This document shows positions 46,770 to 58,667 of a stretch of 64,000 nt of DNA, piece by piece (positions within the stretch are counted from its first letter, which is position 1; each line of letters begins with the position of its first letter). The notes beneath the pieces were generated by a model that was not told the origin of the DNA, searched no databases, and saw only the letters and a list, made by a program, of their open reading frames with translations. Position numbers and translations under genes: made by a program. The DNA is from Impatiens glandulifera (Eukaryota; Streptophyta; Magnoliopsida; Ericales; Balsaminaceae). Where the stretch lies: the NCBI RefSeq assembly GCF_907164915.1, contig NC_061862.1, positions 62,645,910-62,709,909 of the forward strand. The letters run 5' to 3'.

Positions 46770-47350
46770 CATCGATACCTCACTTAACCCCTCATTGACC
46801 ATAATCTTGTGATTCACACTTTTTCATATGTCTCTTTTATCCACTCGACAAACCACTCACTGACTCTAATCTTGTGACATACACTTTTTCACATATCTCT
46901 TTATCTCTCGACAAACCGCTCACCAATCTTAGTTGACTTCTCTTTTACTTTCACTTCAACAAATCAATAATCAATCTTAATTAATCACAGACCTCTTATC
47001 CAACGTCAAACCAACCACTAACCACCACCCGACCTTCATTTCGTGACCACACACTTTCAAATGCTCGTCAAACCAATCACTAATTTTGACCTCACACTCG
47101 ACAAACCACCCACCACCCGACCTCCATTTCGTGACCTCACACTTTCAAATGACGCTCTTTAAATTAACCACTAAATTCGACCTCACACTCGACAAACCAC
47201 TCAGCACCCGACCTTACACTCTCAAATACTCGTCAAACCAACTACTAATTCCGACCTCACACTCGACAAATCACCCACCACCCGACCTCTATCTCGTGAC
47301 ATTATACTTTCAAATACTCGTCAAACCAACTACTAATTCCGATATCACAC
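46770..47350. repeat. Degenerate minisatellite (CGACAAACCA / CGACCTCACACT words)
   Basis: Units of about 50-100 bases with CTCGACAAACCACYCAC, CACCCGACCTCCATTTCGTGAC and ACTTTCAAATGCTCGTCAAA. Best preserved at 47027-47340. The 113-codon ORF through it reflects the repeat. Confidence 0.85.
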
Positions 47351-47429
47351 TTTCAGATCCCTATATACTTTATTTAAAAGTTGTGTCACCATATATTATA
47401 GTCAAGAATGTATTCTTGAAAATTTAAAT

Positions 47430-47510
47430 TTGCATGTTTTAGGAATCAAACCCTAGTCTTAAACAAGAAATATGAACATTTTAACCGCTAGACTACTTGA
47501 GATTGTTAAA
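47430..47510 (-). repeat. tRNA-derived relic
   Basis: The minus strand has AGTAGTCTAGCGGTTAAAATG (A-box-like) and AGGGTTTGATTCCTAA (B-box-like). Too degenerate for a tRNA gene. Confidence 0.4.
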
Positions 47511-47619
47511 ATAATTTTATTATTTTGTGTATGTATATATATTTAATATTTATTATTTATTACATTAGTTCATTTTTATATTAACCATACAAAATTATGT
47601 ATACTAATAAAGAAAATAT

Positions 47620-47639
47620 TATATATATATATATATATA
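47620..47639. repeat. (AT)n tract, left flank of solo LTR
   Basis: Continues after the solo LTR at 48933-48955; originally one microsatellite. Confidence 0.95.
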
Positions 47640-48932
47640 TGTTAGATAAAATTAGACCGGCTCACAGAACTTAACACATAAACCTTCCATGCAGGAACAA
47701 AGAACTGGACCGGTCAAACAAATGAACCGGCTAAGAAGACTAACCGGTCAAGCTATTAAACCGACCAGGAACATTTGGAACATCACCGCACAAAGAAAGG
47801 ATCGGCCAGAACTAAAAACCGGAAACACCAGACAGCCGATCAGCCACAAGGCAAAGGAATAACCGGAAGCTGTCCAGTTAAACCAATCACACCGGAAGCC
47901 ATTCGGTTAAATGACCGACCAGTATAAGAAGACAATTCGGGTATCTGTTGAAGATGATACCAAACAGACTAAACACTTCCATATCCATACAAGTCTGAGG
48001 AAAGTCTGTAGGCTACAGAAGACAGTCCTACAAGATCTTTCCACTTCGGGATAAGTCAGAAAGGAAATCTTCCAAGTACAGACAACTGTCTAACCAACAG
48101 TTACCACATTGAGTAAAAGACAAACCTAGCAGGTTTGTCTTACACACCGGAAGAACAGACTGCCAAGTCTGTGAAATTGACCGTCAGGTCTGAACAATTG
48201 ACCGCCAGGTCTGTATCAATGAACCTCTGCTCAGCCAATCAAACTCAAGGAAGTGAAATATGACCGTTGGCATATTTCACCTATAAAAGGAGAAGTTGAA
48301 GAAGAGTAAAGGCGGGACACAACACGAGACAAGTGAGATAAAGTGAGACACAAGTAAACATTTAAGTTGCAAGTGATAAGATTGTGTTCTATCTCTAGAG
48401 AAAGCCTAAGTGCTAAAGTTGAAGTGTGTACTTTACAATTTCGGTGTAAATTGTAAGAGTGTTATCGAGCAGGAAAAAAGTCTCGATCGGATTGTACTTG
48501 TATTCCTTAGTGAATATCCTTCTCGCGGTTTCGAGATGAAGGGGTGACGTAGGAGTTTTATCTCCGAACATCCATAAAATCTGTCTTGTCATTTACTTTC
48601 TGCCGGTTCCATTTTCTAACCGACCTGTACTAACTTACCTACATCGTTCTAACCTACTTAACTCTATCCAAACAGGATCACCAAGTTACAAAAACCGACC
48701 CATCAATCTTCAAACCTTCATCATCCGAAACCGGTTTTGCCTATCATACAAGTGTGCTGCTTCAACCTGAAACAAACCTCTTCCGCGCTTGAACCTAGTT
48801 CAAGGGTTTGTGACAGTTTGTGTAGTATTGAAACCCCGGCGTTAATCTCTAACCGGATTAATCACCACCCTTTGAGTGAGACGCGCTAACCGGCCCAACT
48901 CCGGTCCTCCAGCCGCGACCTAGATCCTAACA
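47640..48932 (+). mobile_element. Solo LTR of the B/C copia family (1293 bp)
   Basis: Complete LTR, TGTTAGATAAAATTAGACC to GACCTAGATCCTAACA, with no internal region on either side and flanking ATATA on both sides (47635-47639 and 48933-48937). TATAAAAG at 48282-48289 after GACCGTTGG. Left by recombination between the two LTRs of an older element. More diverged from B and C than they are from each other. Confidence 0.93.
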
Positions 48933-48955
48933 ATATATATATATATATATATATA
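48933..48955. repeat. (AT)n tract, right flank of solo LTR
   Basis: Continuation of 47620-47639. Confidence 0.95.
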
Positions 48956-49061
48956 AAATGAGAGAGAAAATAATTAGGAAAGAAAAAAATATAATATAAA
49001 ATATATTTATAGTCAATAATGCAATATTTAAAATTGAACACTTAAAATTGTTGAAATAATT

Positions 49062-49066
49062 TTATT

Positions 49067-49098
<32 letters not shown>

Positions 49099-49099
49099 T
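49062..49099. repeat. (ATT)n followed by (TA)n microsatellite
   Basis: Compound simple repeat next to the gypsy LTR. Confidence 0.95.
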
Positions 49100-49139
49100 T
49101 AGGAGAGATAAAATAATTATTAAGAAAGAGAATTGATTA

Positions 49140-49488
49140 TGTGAATTTTTGTGATGCCTCCACTTTGAATATCATTATATATACTAACATTAATTCCGTG
49201 TATTTTATCACAGGCTTGATCTTTTCACCAACGAACTGTGCGACACTAGTTATTATCTTCGCAAGATCGAATAACTAGTTAGCCTTAATCAAAGTAACAT
49301 TTGAATAAACACAATAACTTTTAGAGAGAGAAAGTAAATATATTGATTATTTACTTGGTGATCTTTACAATGAGTATGCTACAAGTAAAGAAACTATTAC
49401 AAGTAAAGCAACTATGACAAGTAAATCATTAAATATAATAGGTTGAGTGTGACAATGGTAATGTCCTGTTTGGAAGCGCACTATGACA
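49140..49488 (-). repeat. 3' LTR of the chromovirus (~350 bp; outer end approximate)
   Basis: The inner end is clear: polypurine GAGTGGGGGAGAA then TGTCATAGTGCG on the minus strand (TG at 49488). The outer end is taken near 49140 (plus-strand TG), but no target duplication was found; 49150 is also possible. Confidence 0.6.
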
Positions 49489-49502
49489 TTCTCCCCCACT
49501 CA
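49489..49502 (-). other. Polypurine tract of the chromovirus
   Basis: Minus-strand AGTGGGGGAGAAT directly before the LTR; primes plus-strand DNA synthesis. Confidence 0.8.
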
Positions 49503-49509
49503 ATCTGGA

Positions 49510-51035
49510 GACGTCCTCGTCGCGTCCTCCTTGTAGGCCTAGATGATGTGTTTGAAATTCCATAACACTAATTCATTTTGCTAACTTGCCTCGCTCTTTG
49601 GTAACCCCTTCCACTTAACGAAATATTCAATGTAACTTGGATGGGGACCCCTTTTCGGTATCATTCGATGTGCCAGTATCTCTTTGGCTTCTTTTTCGGG
49701 TACGGTTGTGATTGTCGTGGGAGCTCTCTTTGATTTGCCTCTACTAGGATCTTCTTTATCTTCGTAATAAGTTTTTAAGTAAATTTACGTGGAATACGGG
49801 GTGCATCTCCAAATGTGACGGGAGCTTTAAGCGATAGACCAGTTTTCCAATCCGTTTCTCCACGAGGAACGGGCCTTCATATCTCCTTACAAGCCCCTTG
49901 TGGACCTTGGAAAATCGTATCCATTGATGGAGGAGGAGTTTTACCATCACATGGTCTCCTTCTTCAAATTTCAGGTGTCTTCACTTCTTGTCTGCCCATT
50001 TCTTCATTCTTTTGGCAGCATTGGCATGGTGGGCTCGTACAATGTCGGCCTCCTCATGCCACCCATTGGCGAATTTAAAGGCTGTAGGACTTGGGCCTTT
50101 ATATCCCATCGCCAAGGTGTGTGGTGTTAAAGGTTGTTGACCTGTAGCGATCTCAAAATGGCTCTCGCCTATTGACTCACTTTTTTGCAGATTGTATGAA
50201 AATTTGGCTATGTCAAGCAACGTTGTCCAGTCACTTTAGTTGGCGCTCACATAGTGCCTTAAGAACAACTCGAGCAAATCATTCACCCTTTTTTTTGTCC
50301 GTCGGTTTTTGGGTGAAAGCTGGTTGAGAAGTTGATTTCAGACCCCATAAGCTTGAACAAATCCACCCATAACCTTTCGGTGAAGCGAGTATCTCGATCG
50401 CTCACAATGGATTTTTGAATGCCCCAATACCTCATCACATATTTGAAGAACGAGTTAGCAGCATCTTCAACTGTGAACTTCGTGGTCATGGGGATGAATA
50501 CTCCGTACTTGCTAAACCGATCCACTACGACCATGATGTTGCTACATCCATCGGACTTTGGTAGGCACGTGATGAAGTCCATAGAAATACTTTCCCAATG
50601 TCACTTTAGAATTGGAAAAGGCTCCAGTAGTCCCGGAGTTGTGTTGATCCACCTTATCTTGTTGACATACAAGACACGTCTTAATGTAGACTTCAATGTC
50701 ATCTCTCATCTGGGGCCAATAGTACCCACGTTCCACAAGCGCCAATGTACGATGGATACCTAGATGTCCAGAACATCTTGAGTCGTTGCACTCTTTTAGG
50801 ATGGATTTTCTCAATCATTCCCATTTTGGTACATAGACCCTATCTTCTTTTGTGACGAGTATTCCATCCCTTAGCCAAAATTGGCGAGTCTTCCATTTCT
50901 CCGCCAATTCTTTTACATTCTTGGCTCGTGGGTCGTGCTCAATTCCTTCTTTGATTTGATCTACCAAAAGAAAGTCAGGGCTCGTGATGCCAGCTAACTC
51001 TGCCTTTCTACTCAAGTTATCAAATACCAAGTTTT
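49510..51035 (-). pseudogene. Chromovirus integrase with C-terminal chromodomain
   Basis: On the minus strand: an H2C2 zinc motif (HLGIHRTL with later CLVC) in 50542-50814, and the catalytic core in 50283-50582 (MDFITCLP, VDRFSKY, SDRDTRF). The third acidic residue of the triad is lost: the expected ER after DGQ reads KK, followed by a frameshift. Then come a KMKKWADKK spacer, HPVFHVNLLK (49756-49950), and a chromodomain YFVKWKGLPKSEAS with stops near 49605 and 49555. Chromodomains direct insertion to certain chromatin. Several frames are involved. Confidence 0.85.
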
Positions 51036-52449
51036 CTTTTCCCGATTTTTACTCCATAACGAAGTCGAATTCCACGAGAAAAGCTTGTCACCTTGCTTGT
51101 TTTAGGGTCAATTTCCTTTGTTTGAAGAAATAGCTTGTCGCAACATTTTCAGTCTTCACAATGAACTTAGGCCCAAGAAAATAGTGTCTTCATGTTCGCA
51201 AATAATGGACAACCGCAGTCATCTCCTTTTATTGAACGGTGTATCGACATTCGGCATCATTGAGCTTGCGACTCTCATAGGCGACGAGGTGGCCTTCTTG
51301 CATCAACACTCCACCAATGGCAAAATCTGAGGCATCTGTGTGGATTTCGTAAGTCTTGGTGTGATTTGGTAGTACCAATACGAGTTCTTCCATCATTGCC
51401 TGTTTTTAACTTCTCAAATGCTTCATTGCATCTTGTATCCTAACTCCACGACGTATTCTTTTTTAATAGGTCCATTAACGGAGATGTGATCGACGAGTAT
51501 CCTTTTATGAACTTCCGATAGTAGTTGATAAGGCAAAAGAAAGATCGCAACTCTATTACTTTCCTTGGTGGATTCCAATATTCTATGGCTTGTACTTTAG
51601 CCTTATCCATTTGGAGTTGGCCCCTTCCCACGATATGCCCAAGAACATCACTTTTGGCCTTGTGAATTCACACTTCTCTTTCTTGACGAACAACTCATTT
51701 TCCCTCAGTACCTGGAAAACTTATTGTAGGTATTGCAGATGATCCTCCAATATTTTTCTATATATCACAATATTGTCTAGGTACACCACAACGAACTTGT
51801 CCAGGAAGGGTTGGAAAACTTGATTCAACAAGGTACAGAATGTATCATGAGCGTTCATCAAACCACAAGGCATAACTAAGAACTCGAAAGAGCCATACCT
51901 CGTAACACATGCAGTTTTGGGCTCGTCTCCTTCCGTTATTCTTACTTGGTAGTATCCCGACCGTAGATCCAAATTTTTGAACCACTTCACATCACCAAGT
52001 TGGTCGAATAAGTTGGCAATCAGCGGGATAGGGTACTTGTTCTTTATCGTCAACTTGTTGAGCGCTCGGTAATCAATGCACATTCGAAGTGACCCATCAT
52101 GCTTCTTTTGGAAAAGTATCGGTGCTTCATAAGGTGCTTTGGACGACTTGATATAGCTCACGTCCAATAACTCCTTTAATTGCTTCCTCAACTCCTCCAA
52201 TTTGGAAGGTGCCATGCGATAAGGGACCGCTGGTGGTGGTTTAGTACCTTCGACTAACTCTATTTTGTGGTCCACCTCTCTCTTCGGAGGGAGTTTCTTC
52301 GGCAACTCAAAGGGCATTACATCTTGAAACTTCTCAAGAATATTCGTGACTTCTAGAGGTGTCTTCTCTTTGGATATGGTTTTCTCATCTTCCTTTAGGC
52401 TAACAAGGAATGTTGGACAGGCCTTCTTCATGCCTTTTGAGAGTTGCAT
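51036..52449 (-). pseudogene. Chromovirus reverse transcriptase and RNase H
   Basis: The reverse transcriptase is open over 242 residues (51721-52449): VDHKIELVEG, PYRMAPSKLEELRKQL, MCIDYRALNKLTIKNKYPIP, LDLRSGYYQVRI. The active site reads YLDN where YLDD is expected, so a catalytic Asp is Asn. Downstream pieces include 51440-51631 (INYYRKFI) and a broken RNase H to about 51040. Confidence 0.88.
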
Positions 52450-52920
52450 TGCAGAGAGTTGTCTAGCTTTTATTGTCTTCCCCTGTTAAAGGTATCATGC
52501 AAGTATTGCCTTGTTCTAGAATACACATAGTATTTGCAAAAGGGAGTGGGAAAGCATTTACTTTGTCTAGAAACTCTATACTAATGACCATTTTTTGGTC
52601 GTCCATGTTGAGAATGGAAAAATCTAAGACTCTAGTCCATTCTCCTAAGTTGGCCATTACATTACGAGCAACGCCATAGGTTGCACTTGGTGCCGAGTTG
52701 ACTGCTTTAAGCCACCCCTATTCTTTAGTGTAATCGATCCTCAATCTTCCCGCCTTTCTTGCCTCTAGGAAGTTGTTGTTGGCTCCCGTTTCCAATAAAG
52801 CTTTAACCATGTGATTTCCAACTTTTGTTTCTACGAACAATCGTCATTTCTTTGCGGACTTTGGTTCTTGAAACTTGGCTTTAATGGAACTGAGGAGATG
52901 TAGCGACCCCAATCGCGCCT
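52450..52920 (-). pseudogene. Chromovirus protease region
   Basis: The minus strand carries the retropepsin-like stretch with VETGANNNFLEA near 52760-52800 and FSILNMDDQKMVISIEFLDK (52463-52657). The expected catalytic Asp-Thr/Ser-Gly reads ETG in the frame I can follow, so it is probably inactive. Confidence 0.55.
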
Positions 52921-53724
52921 CTTCATGAAGGCATTATTTCTCCTCCATTAATGCAGATAGTTTGTTCTTCGTAGGGCACTCTCTTGCTTTATGTGGTCCC
53001 TTACAAAATAAGCATTTTATCTGGGGTTTCTCCCCACTTTTCTCGTCCCGATCACTTCCACCATTGGGTTTGGTGAACTTAGATGGGCCTTCTTTGTTGT
53101 AGAAACGGTCTCTACTGTTCTTCCCCTTGTCACTCATATTGTAGGTTGGCTTTTGATTGTCTTGCCTTCTCATTTTAACTAGAGATTCAGCCACGGTAAT
53201 GGCGGTGTTTAGATCATGGACGCCACATCATTCTAACTTTAGTTTGGCCCACATTTGTAGGCCATCAGTGAAGGAAAACAAAGCTTCTTTGTCTGAGTAG
53301 TTGGGGATCTCAAGGAGAGTAGCAATGAATTCTTTGACATACTCCTTGATACTCCCCCTATGTGAGAGTCGCCGCAACTTGACTCTTGCTTCTTGAATAG
53401 AATTTTAAGGATAGAACTGCCTCTTGAGTTCCTCATTAAATTCTCCCCAAGTATTAATAGAACACGTACCTCTTTCTATGTCGCTACTCCTTTGCCTCCA
53501 CCACATCATTGTGGTGTCTTCTAGGTATGTTGTGGCCGTTTCTATCTTCCTCGCCTCTTCTACTAGGCCGAGTGCTTTAAAATATTGGTCTAGACCCCAT
53601 AAGAAATTGTCGATCTCCTTCGCATTCCTCTCGCCTAAATATGCTTTAGGCCTTGGAACGCCTATCCTTGTCGGATTGGGGACTCCTATAGGCGCACGTC
53701 CTCACTCTTGCGCAACTGCCTTCT
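52921..53724 (-). pseudogene. Chromovirus gag, 5' end lost
   Basis: A retrotransposon gag domain (NFLWGLDQYFKALGLVEEA, TTYLEDTTMMWW, FNEELKRQFYP) runs from about 53690 to 53390 and continues into SIKEYVKEF. It is followed by a CCHC knuckle CLFCKGPHKARECP in 52934-53194. A frame change occurs near 53410 and a stop near 53230. The N-terminus is cut by the element D insertion. Confidence 0.85.
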
Positions 53725-54938
53725 TGAGGGATCGGGGACGCCCTTGGAGGACCGGGGTGTTTCCGGTTTTAGGAAGGGTGGCCGCTTACAACACACAACA
53801 CACTTTGGTGATAGTCCGGTTAGAGACTATAACCGTTCTCAGCACTACACAAACTGTCACAGACTCTTAAACCGAGTTCAAGGGCGGAAATGTCTATTTC
53901 AGTCTGAAATAATGAATGCGACTTAGATGATGTTTAAAAGGAGTCGGTTTTAGAGATATGAGTGGACCGGTTTACGGAGTAAGATTGATTTGGTTTGAGG
54001 TTAGGTTAAGTGAGTAAGCAGTAAATGAATGAAATAACACGAGACAAGATTTTTATGGATGTTCGGAGCAAACCCTCCTACGTCACCCCTTCTTCTCAGG
54101 TTATGAGAATGATCTCCACTAACTTTCAAAGTTACAACAATTACTATGCCGGTCGAGCCCAACTCGCTACTCGCCGGTTACACCAACTCACTCTTGATGT
54201 AATACAATAACACAACACAACAAGACACAGAAAGCTTTCGGCTTATGACACACCGGTTTTGGATCGTAAAAGTTTATATCTCTAAGATTTTTGTAACTTA
54301 TCGCTTTTCATATAAGGATGTTGTTCGCCTTAAATGAGGACGCTTCATCTTCCTTTTATAGTAGATGAGATCCCAACGGTCATTTTCTTCTCTCTCCGTG
54401 GGATTGGTTGATCATTATCACGCCGGTGCAGGGATCTTACTTGCACGTTTCACCTTCCTCAACACTTGGCAAGCATGCAGACACCTCTGAGTGTAGGGTG
54501 ACGTAACCGGTTTTCAGATTCAAACACGTGTCGGGCATGCACCTCCGGTTGTCAACATCGGATCAGTAAATCATCATTGCTTTCCTCGCATGCTTCCGAT
54601 CGGATCTTATCTTCTTTTATCTCTTTGAGACACGTCTATTTCGTCATGTTACGTCACTCTTGCAGATTGTAGTTTCCGGTTTTGTCTTTTTCATAATATG
54701 ATCCGACTGGAATGTGAACTTTGTCTTTGCTAGCCGGTCTCTTGAGAGAGTTAAAAACCGGTTCCTCTGATCTTGACTTGATCACTTGGAACTGATTTTC
54801 TTTGAGGTATTTCAACATCCGGTTGATGAAGCTCCAGCCGGTTCATACGATTTGATCTGTTCCTGCACATAGAGGTTAACAACTGTTTAGTTTTTCTAGC
54901 CGGTTCCAAAAATTAACTTTACTTAATTTTTCTTATCA
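53725..54938 (-). repeat. 3' LTR of element D (1214 bp)
   Basis: Minus-strand start TGATAAGAAAAATTAAG at 54938; the end is plus-strand TGAGGGATC at 53725. TATAAAAGG (plus 54352-54360) follows GACCGTTGG as in the other LTRs, and the GGTGACGTAGGAG / CTCCGAACATCCATAAAAA block is kept near 54050-54095. Confidence 0.85.
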
Positions 54939-55124
54939 ATTTCTCCCTTTTTGATTATTTAGAATAAATATTCAAAACTTGTAATGTATGGCCGGTTTTG
55001 AAAATTAACTTTCTTAATTTTTCTTATCAATTTTTCCCTTTTTGATTATTTAGAATAAATATTCAAAACTTGTAATGTATGGCCGGTTTAAAAAACTTGT
55101 TTAGCAGTTTCTCCCTTTTTGATT
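54939..55124 (-). repeat. Triplicated polypurine tract region of element D
   Basis: Minus-strand AATCAAAAAGGGAGAAA at 54939-54957, 55029-55047 (one change) and 55107-55124. The first two lie in ~90-bp tandem copies (54902-54992, 54993-55083), so TGATAAG follows two of the tracts. Confidence 0.88.
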
Positions 55125-55270
55125 ATTTTCTGTTTAAAGAAAATTTTCAAAAACATATGTTTGAGGTTTTCAAAAGATATGTAAAGACTGATAAATTCAA
55201 AAACATGATAAGACGACTAAGTTCTGAAACCACATCAAACATAAATTGTTCTTAAGGAAAGAAAAGAAAA

Positions 55271-58214
55271 CTAAGGCTTGGATGGTCCCCCCTTTTGAAG
55301 TTCTTTTTCAAGTTCTTTTTCAAGCCGCCTTCTTTCTTCCTCTTCCCTTGCCTTCCACTCCCTACCGCGTCTTTCAGCGTCAATCTGCAATCCGGCCCAC
55401 ACACTTGAGATGCCGGGAGTTCTTTTTCCAAATCCGAAACCGGTACAAACTGGTTTTGGTTGACGAGACGGTTGAGTAACAGTTGGTCTGGAGCTTGGAG
55501 TTGCGGTTGAGCTTTCAATTGTCCTCCTTTTGCGCCGGTTTAGTTCTTCGATGTCCTCTTCTTCTTCATCAAGAGGTTGCACGTTCAGTCCGACCGGTAC
55601 TATTACTCTTTGGCTGCTTTGTTCGGCCCGCTTCAATACCTCTGCAACCGCCTTCCTCTTGTTCTTGTTTCTTGTCTTCATAGCGTGTGACGGTTGAGCC
55701 GGTATGGGTTCCAAAATAGCTGAATGTTCTTCCTCATTACACTTCTGGGCAAGCTCATGATCTTTCTCCTCAAGTTCCTTCTGCAACCGTTCCCTTTCCC
55801 TTTCTTCGTCTTGTATCCTCTTGGCGGTTTCGGCGTCAGAATTGATTTGCTCTTGAGTTTTGCTCACTTGGAGTTTGGATAACTCCCTAATTTGAATAGC
55901 CATGGCCTGCAACATATCTACCAGAGGAGCAGTTGCGGTTTGAATGGATTCTGCGATCAAGGATTTGACGGAGGTTTGCACAGCCTCATCTATCATGGAT
56001 TTGATAGATGTTTGAACGGTGTTGGCTATTTCGGTTTGAACAGATCCACGGATGGTGTTCGACAGATTCGCTTCACCTGCTGCAATCCTCTCATCGGTTG
56101 TAGTGTTGTAGTTTCCAAGACATGACTTAAGGGTGTCGATTACCGCCTGCTTTATCTGATCAAGTTCCGGAGCCTTAACATTTTGAGGAGGATCTCGTTC
56201 CCGGTTTCTGCTGTCCTGGATGTCTCCCCGGCAGCAAAGAAGGGCTTACTTTGATATAGATCGGCATTGCTTAGTTGATGTCGGCAGCCGTTTCTCCATT
56301 GTGCATCGAGATGGTCAAGATTTTTCATGAGCTTTTCCCGCACCAGATGAAACCGTTCAGTCATTCTCATTTCAATCGGATTTAGCGTTGCTCCTTCTAC
56401 TTCCTTTAATGCATCCTCAACTGCTTGTAACCGAGCGTATTCGCGAATTACCGCGGTTTTGCTGAAGGCGGGTTGGATAAGGTTGGTGTGTTCCAGCTTG
56501 AGGGCTATTTCTTCTAATTTTATGAGTTTCTCCTAGTGTTTGTTGCCGCTCATCTCCAGAATCATATCTGACAGCTTTGTCTCACAACGAAGCTATACCC
56601 ATAGGAGATATGGTGATATCACATCGCTGGCACTTCTATTCATGTCCCTGATGAGCCCCTCAAACATTTCTTCCTCTTGTTCTACTGAGAAAGTGACCTT
56701 GGCCCCGGTTAAGATCTCCGGTTGGGAGCCGGTTTTTATAACACCTTTTCCCGTCATCGTCGAATCTTCAACTAGAACCTCTTTTCCTTTGTTAACCTGA
56801 ACTGATCCTTCAGGTATGAATGTTGAATCGATTGGCCCATCTTGAGCCGATTGGTTTATTGTAGCATTTGGAACGGACTTGTTCCCTGCTGAACCGGATG
56901 GTTCCTGTTCTTCAGTGTTACCCTCCTGAGCCGGAGGGGTAATGTTTGCGGTTTTGTCCGTTTCTTCGACCGGTTGAATTTCACTTTGATCGGGTATCTC
57001 AACCTGATCAACTAACTTAAGACGACTTGACACATCGTCTTCGGTTTCCCTGGCAATATTTTGGACTATGTTCTCCATAGCTTCAGAGGTATTTAAGCCT
57101 ACGTCGGCTATTACCTCGTCGATCTTTTTGCTTGGGGACTTGGAGTTTTCAAAGTGAATACTAACCTCTGCTGCCTCCTTGGATGCTGACTCGGTTCCGT
57201 GGCTCCCCGAGGGTTCGGTTTGCCTTGGTGATTGAGAGTCAACAGGAATGGGACGAACGGTATTGATGGGAATGGGCTGGAAGACGTCTCCGGTTCTCTC
57301 TGGTGGATTATCCGAGGAAAGGGTTTTCTCGGAGTCCGCCGGTTTGCTGGAGCACTTCTTTGTGGAAGACTTCTTCCTTCCCTTCTTCTCTTGTGAGGCT
57401 TTGGCTTCAACCGCCTTTCTCTTCGGTTTCTCTTGTTTTGAACATTCTTCAGTCGGAGCGGAAGAACTGGTCCCCTTGGAAAACTTCGTTCTGGAGGACT
57501 TCGGCTTAACCGTTCTGTCAATCTTCTCAATCATCGACTCGGAGTTGAGAATGGCGTTGGGTGGAGCGGTTCACCTTCACCAAGTTCTATCTTAAGGAAC
57601 TTGAGGATTTTGACGATCTGCATTGCGAAGGCCTGAACCCGGCCATCCTTCTGTATCACCATTTGGCAAAATTCTTCGAAAATAACAGCTCCCCAATCTA
57701 CCTTGTCACCACGGACAATGGCCATCATCATCTTGAGCTTAAGTTTTGTCAGGTTATCGAAGTTACCTCCTCTTCCCTGAATCGAACGAGATATGATGTT
57801 CAGCAACCACCTGAATTCCGGTTTCAGTTTGTTCTTCCGGCTTGAGTGAATCACCAGATCTTGATCCCTAGCTGATATCACCAACCGGACCACATTAGAC
57901 TCTGCATCGGTTAGGTCGGTTTTGAGGTCCAAATCGGTGTTGGGCAAACCGAGTGCTTCAGAGAGCAGCTCCTCCGTGATAAGAACTTCTTTGTCGTTGA
58001 CGGTGCCGGAGACCTTCCTCTTTGTCAACGTTGTCGTCGCCAGAAACTCCATAACCGCCGTCGGATATACGATGAACAAACCAGATAAGAACTCCTCCAA
58101 CCCTGAATCTCTTAGAGATTGAAGCACAGCCTTGTTTTTATCTCCAGCGTGTTCATCAATATCTGCGAAATCGACCTGCAACATCCATTGGAAGGGTGCT
58201 TTGCCTAGAGCCAT
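55271..58214 (-). pseudogene. Accessory ORF3 of element D: shared domain plus long coiled-coil tail
   Basis: About 980 codons in original form. 57531-58214 (227 residues) holds the shared domain (QVDFADID, LGLPNTDLD, FRWLLNIISRSIQGRGGNFD, KVDWGAVIFEEFCQM). A frameshift near 57560 passes into 56593-57534 (313 residues; Lys/Ser/Glu-rich, KKGRKKSSTKK, probably disordered). Further stops near 56590 and 56535 and a frame change lead to 56152-56370, then 55271-55996 (241 residues; coiled coil QEQINSDAETAKRIQDEERE, basic TRNKNKRKAVAEVLKRA, and a Glu/Arg/Lys tail). The plan equals ORF3 of B and C, though the sequence is highly diverged. Confidence 0.78.
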
Positions 58215-58667
58215 GGTAGATTTGAGAACAAAAGATGAAGAACAGTGATGATCGGAAGTTAGAATGCCTTTGAAGATCTGAAAGTTTTAGAGAGAGAAAG
58301 CGTATGTGGCGAATGGGTTTATTTGAACTTATATAGAAGGCGGTTCCGAACGGTTGGAAGACGAACCGTCACTTGATAGTGTTTTGGGCGCCAATTTTCC
58401 CTCCAAAAGTTAATGCAGTAACTTTCGGCGGTAAATGCGGAAAACCAATGGGCGGTAAATTTTTGTGTGCGGTAAAACCGTGGGTGGTAAGTTTTTCAAA
58501 CTTTTCATTTTGCTTGGGATTCCGGTATTACTGGAAGAGTTGTTAACCGGAAGTTTCGTTTAACATTAAGTCTTATGTTTATTAAACTTTAAAGACCGGA
58601 AAGAAAGATATGGAAAGAAAACCGGAGACTTTAAAATTAAAAATTTTTATAAATGAGAAATTTAACA
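58215..58667 (-). other. ORF2-ORF3 spacer of element D
   Basis: 453 bases, no gene. Minus-strand TTTTGGAGGGAAAATTGGCG and AGTGACGGTTCG match the aligned spacers of B and C. Confidence 0.6.
58328..58336 (-). promoter_or_regulatory. TATA box of ORF3 (D)
   Basis: Minus-strand CTATATAAG, about 110 bases before the ATG. Confidence 0.6.

Larger units (their letters stand above)
49140..53724 (-). mobile_element. Chromovirus (Ty3/gypsy with chromodomain), degenerate and cut by element D
   Basis: Minus-strand order gag, protease, reverse transcriptase, RNase H, integrase, chromodomain, polypurine tract, LTR. The 5' side is severed at 53724, where the LTR of element D begins. Present pieces carry stops and frameshifts throughout. 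The chromodomain after integrase places it among plant chromoviruses. Confidence 0.88.

Noticed and set aside
47086..47427. 113-residue ORF
   Set aside because: Generated by the minisatellite repeat; internal peptide repeats mirror the DNA units.
57111..57530. 139-residue Arg/Pro-rich minus-strand ORF
   Set aside because: Alternative frame of the ORF3 tail of element D; the frame at 56593-57534 fits the family better.
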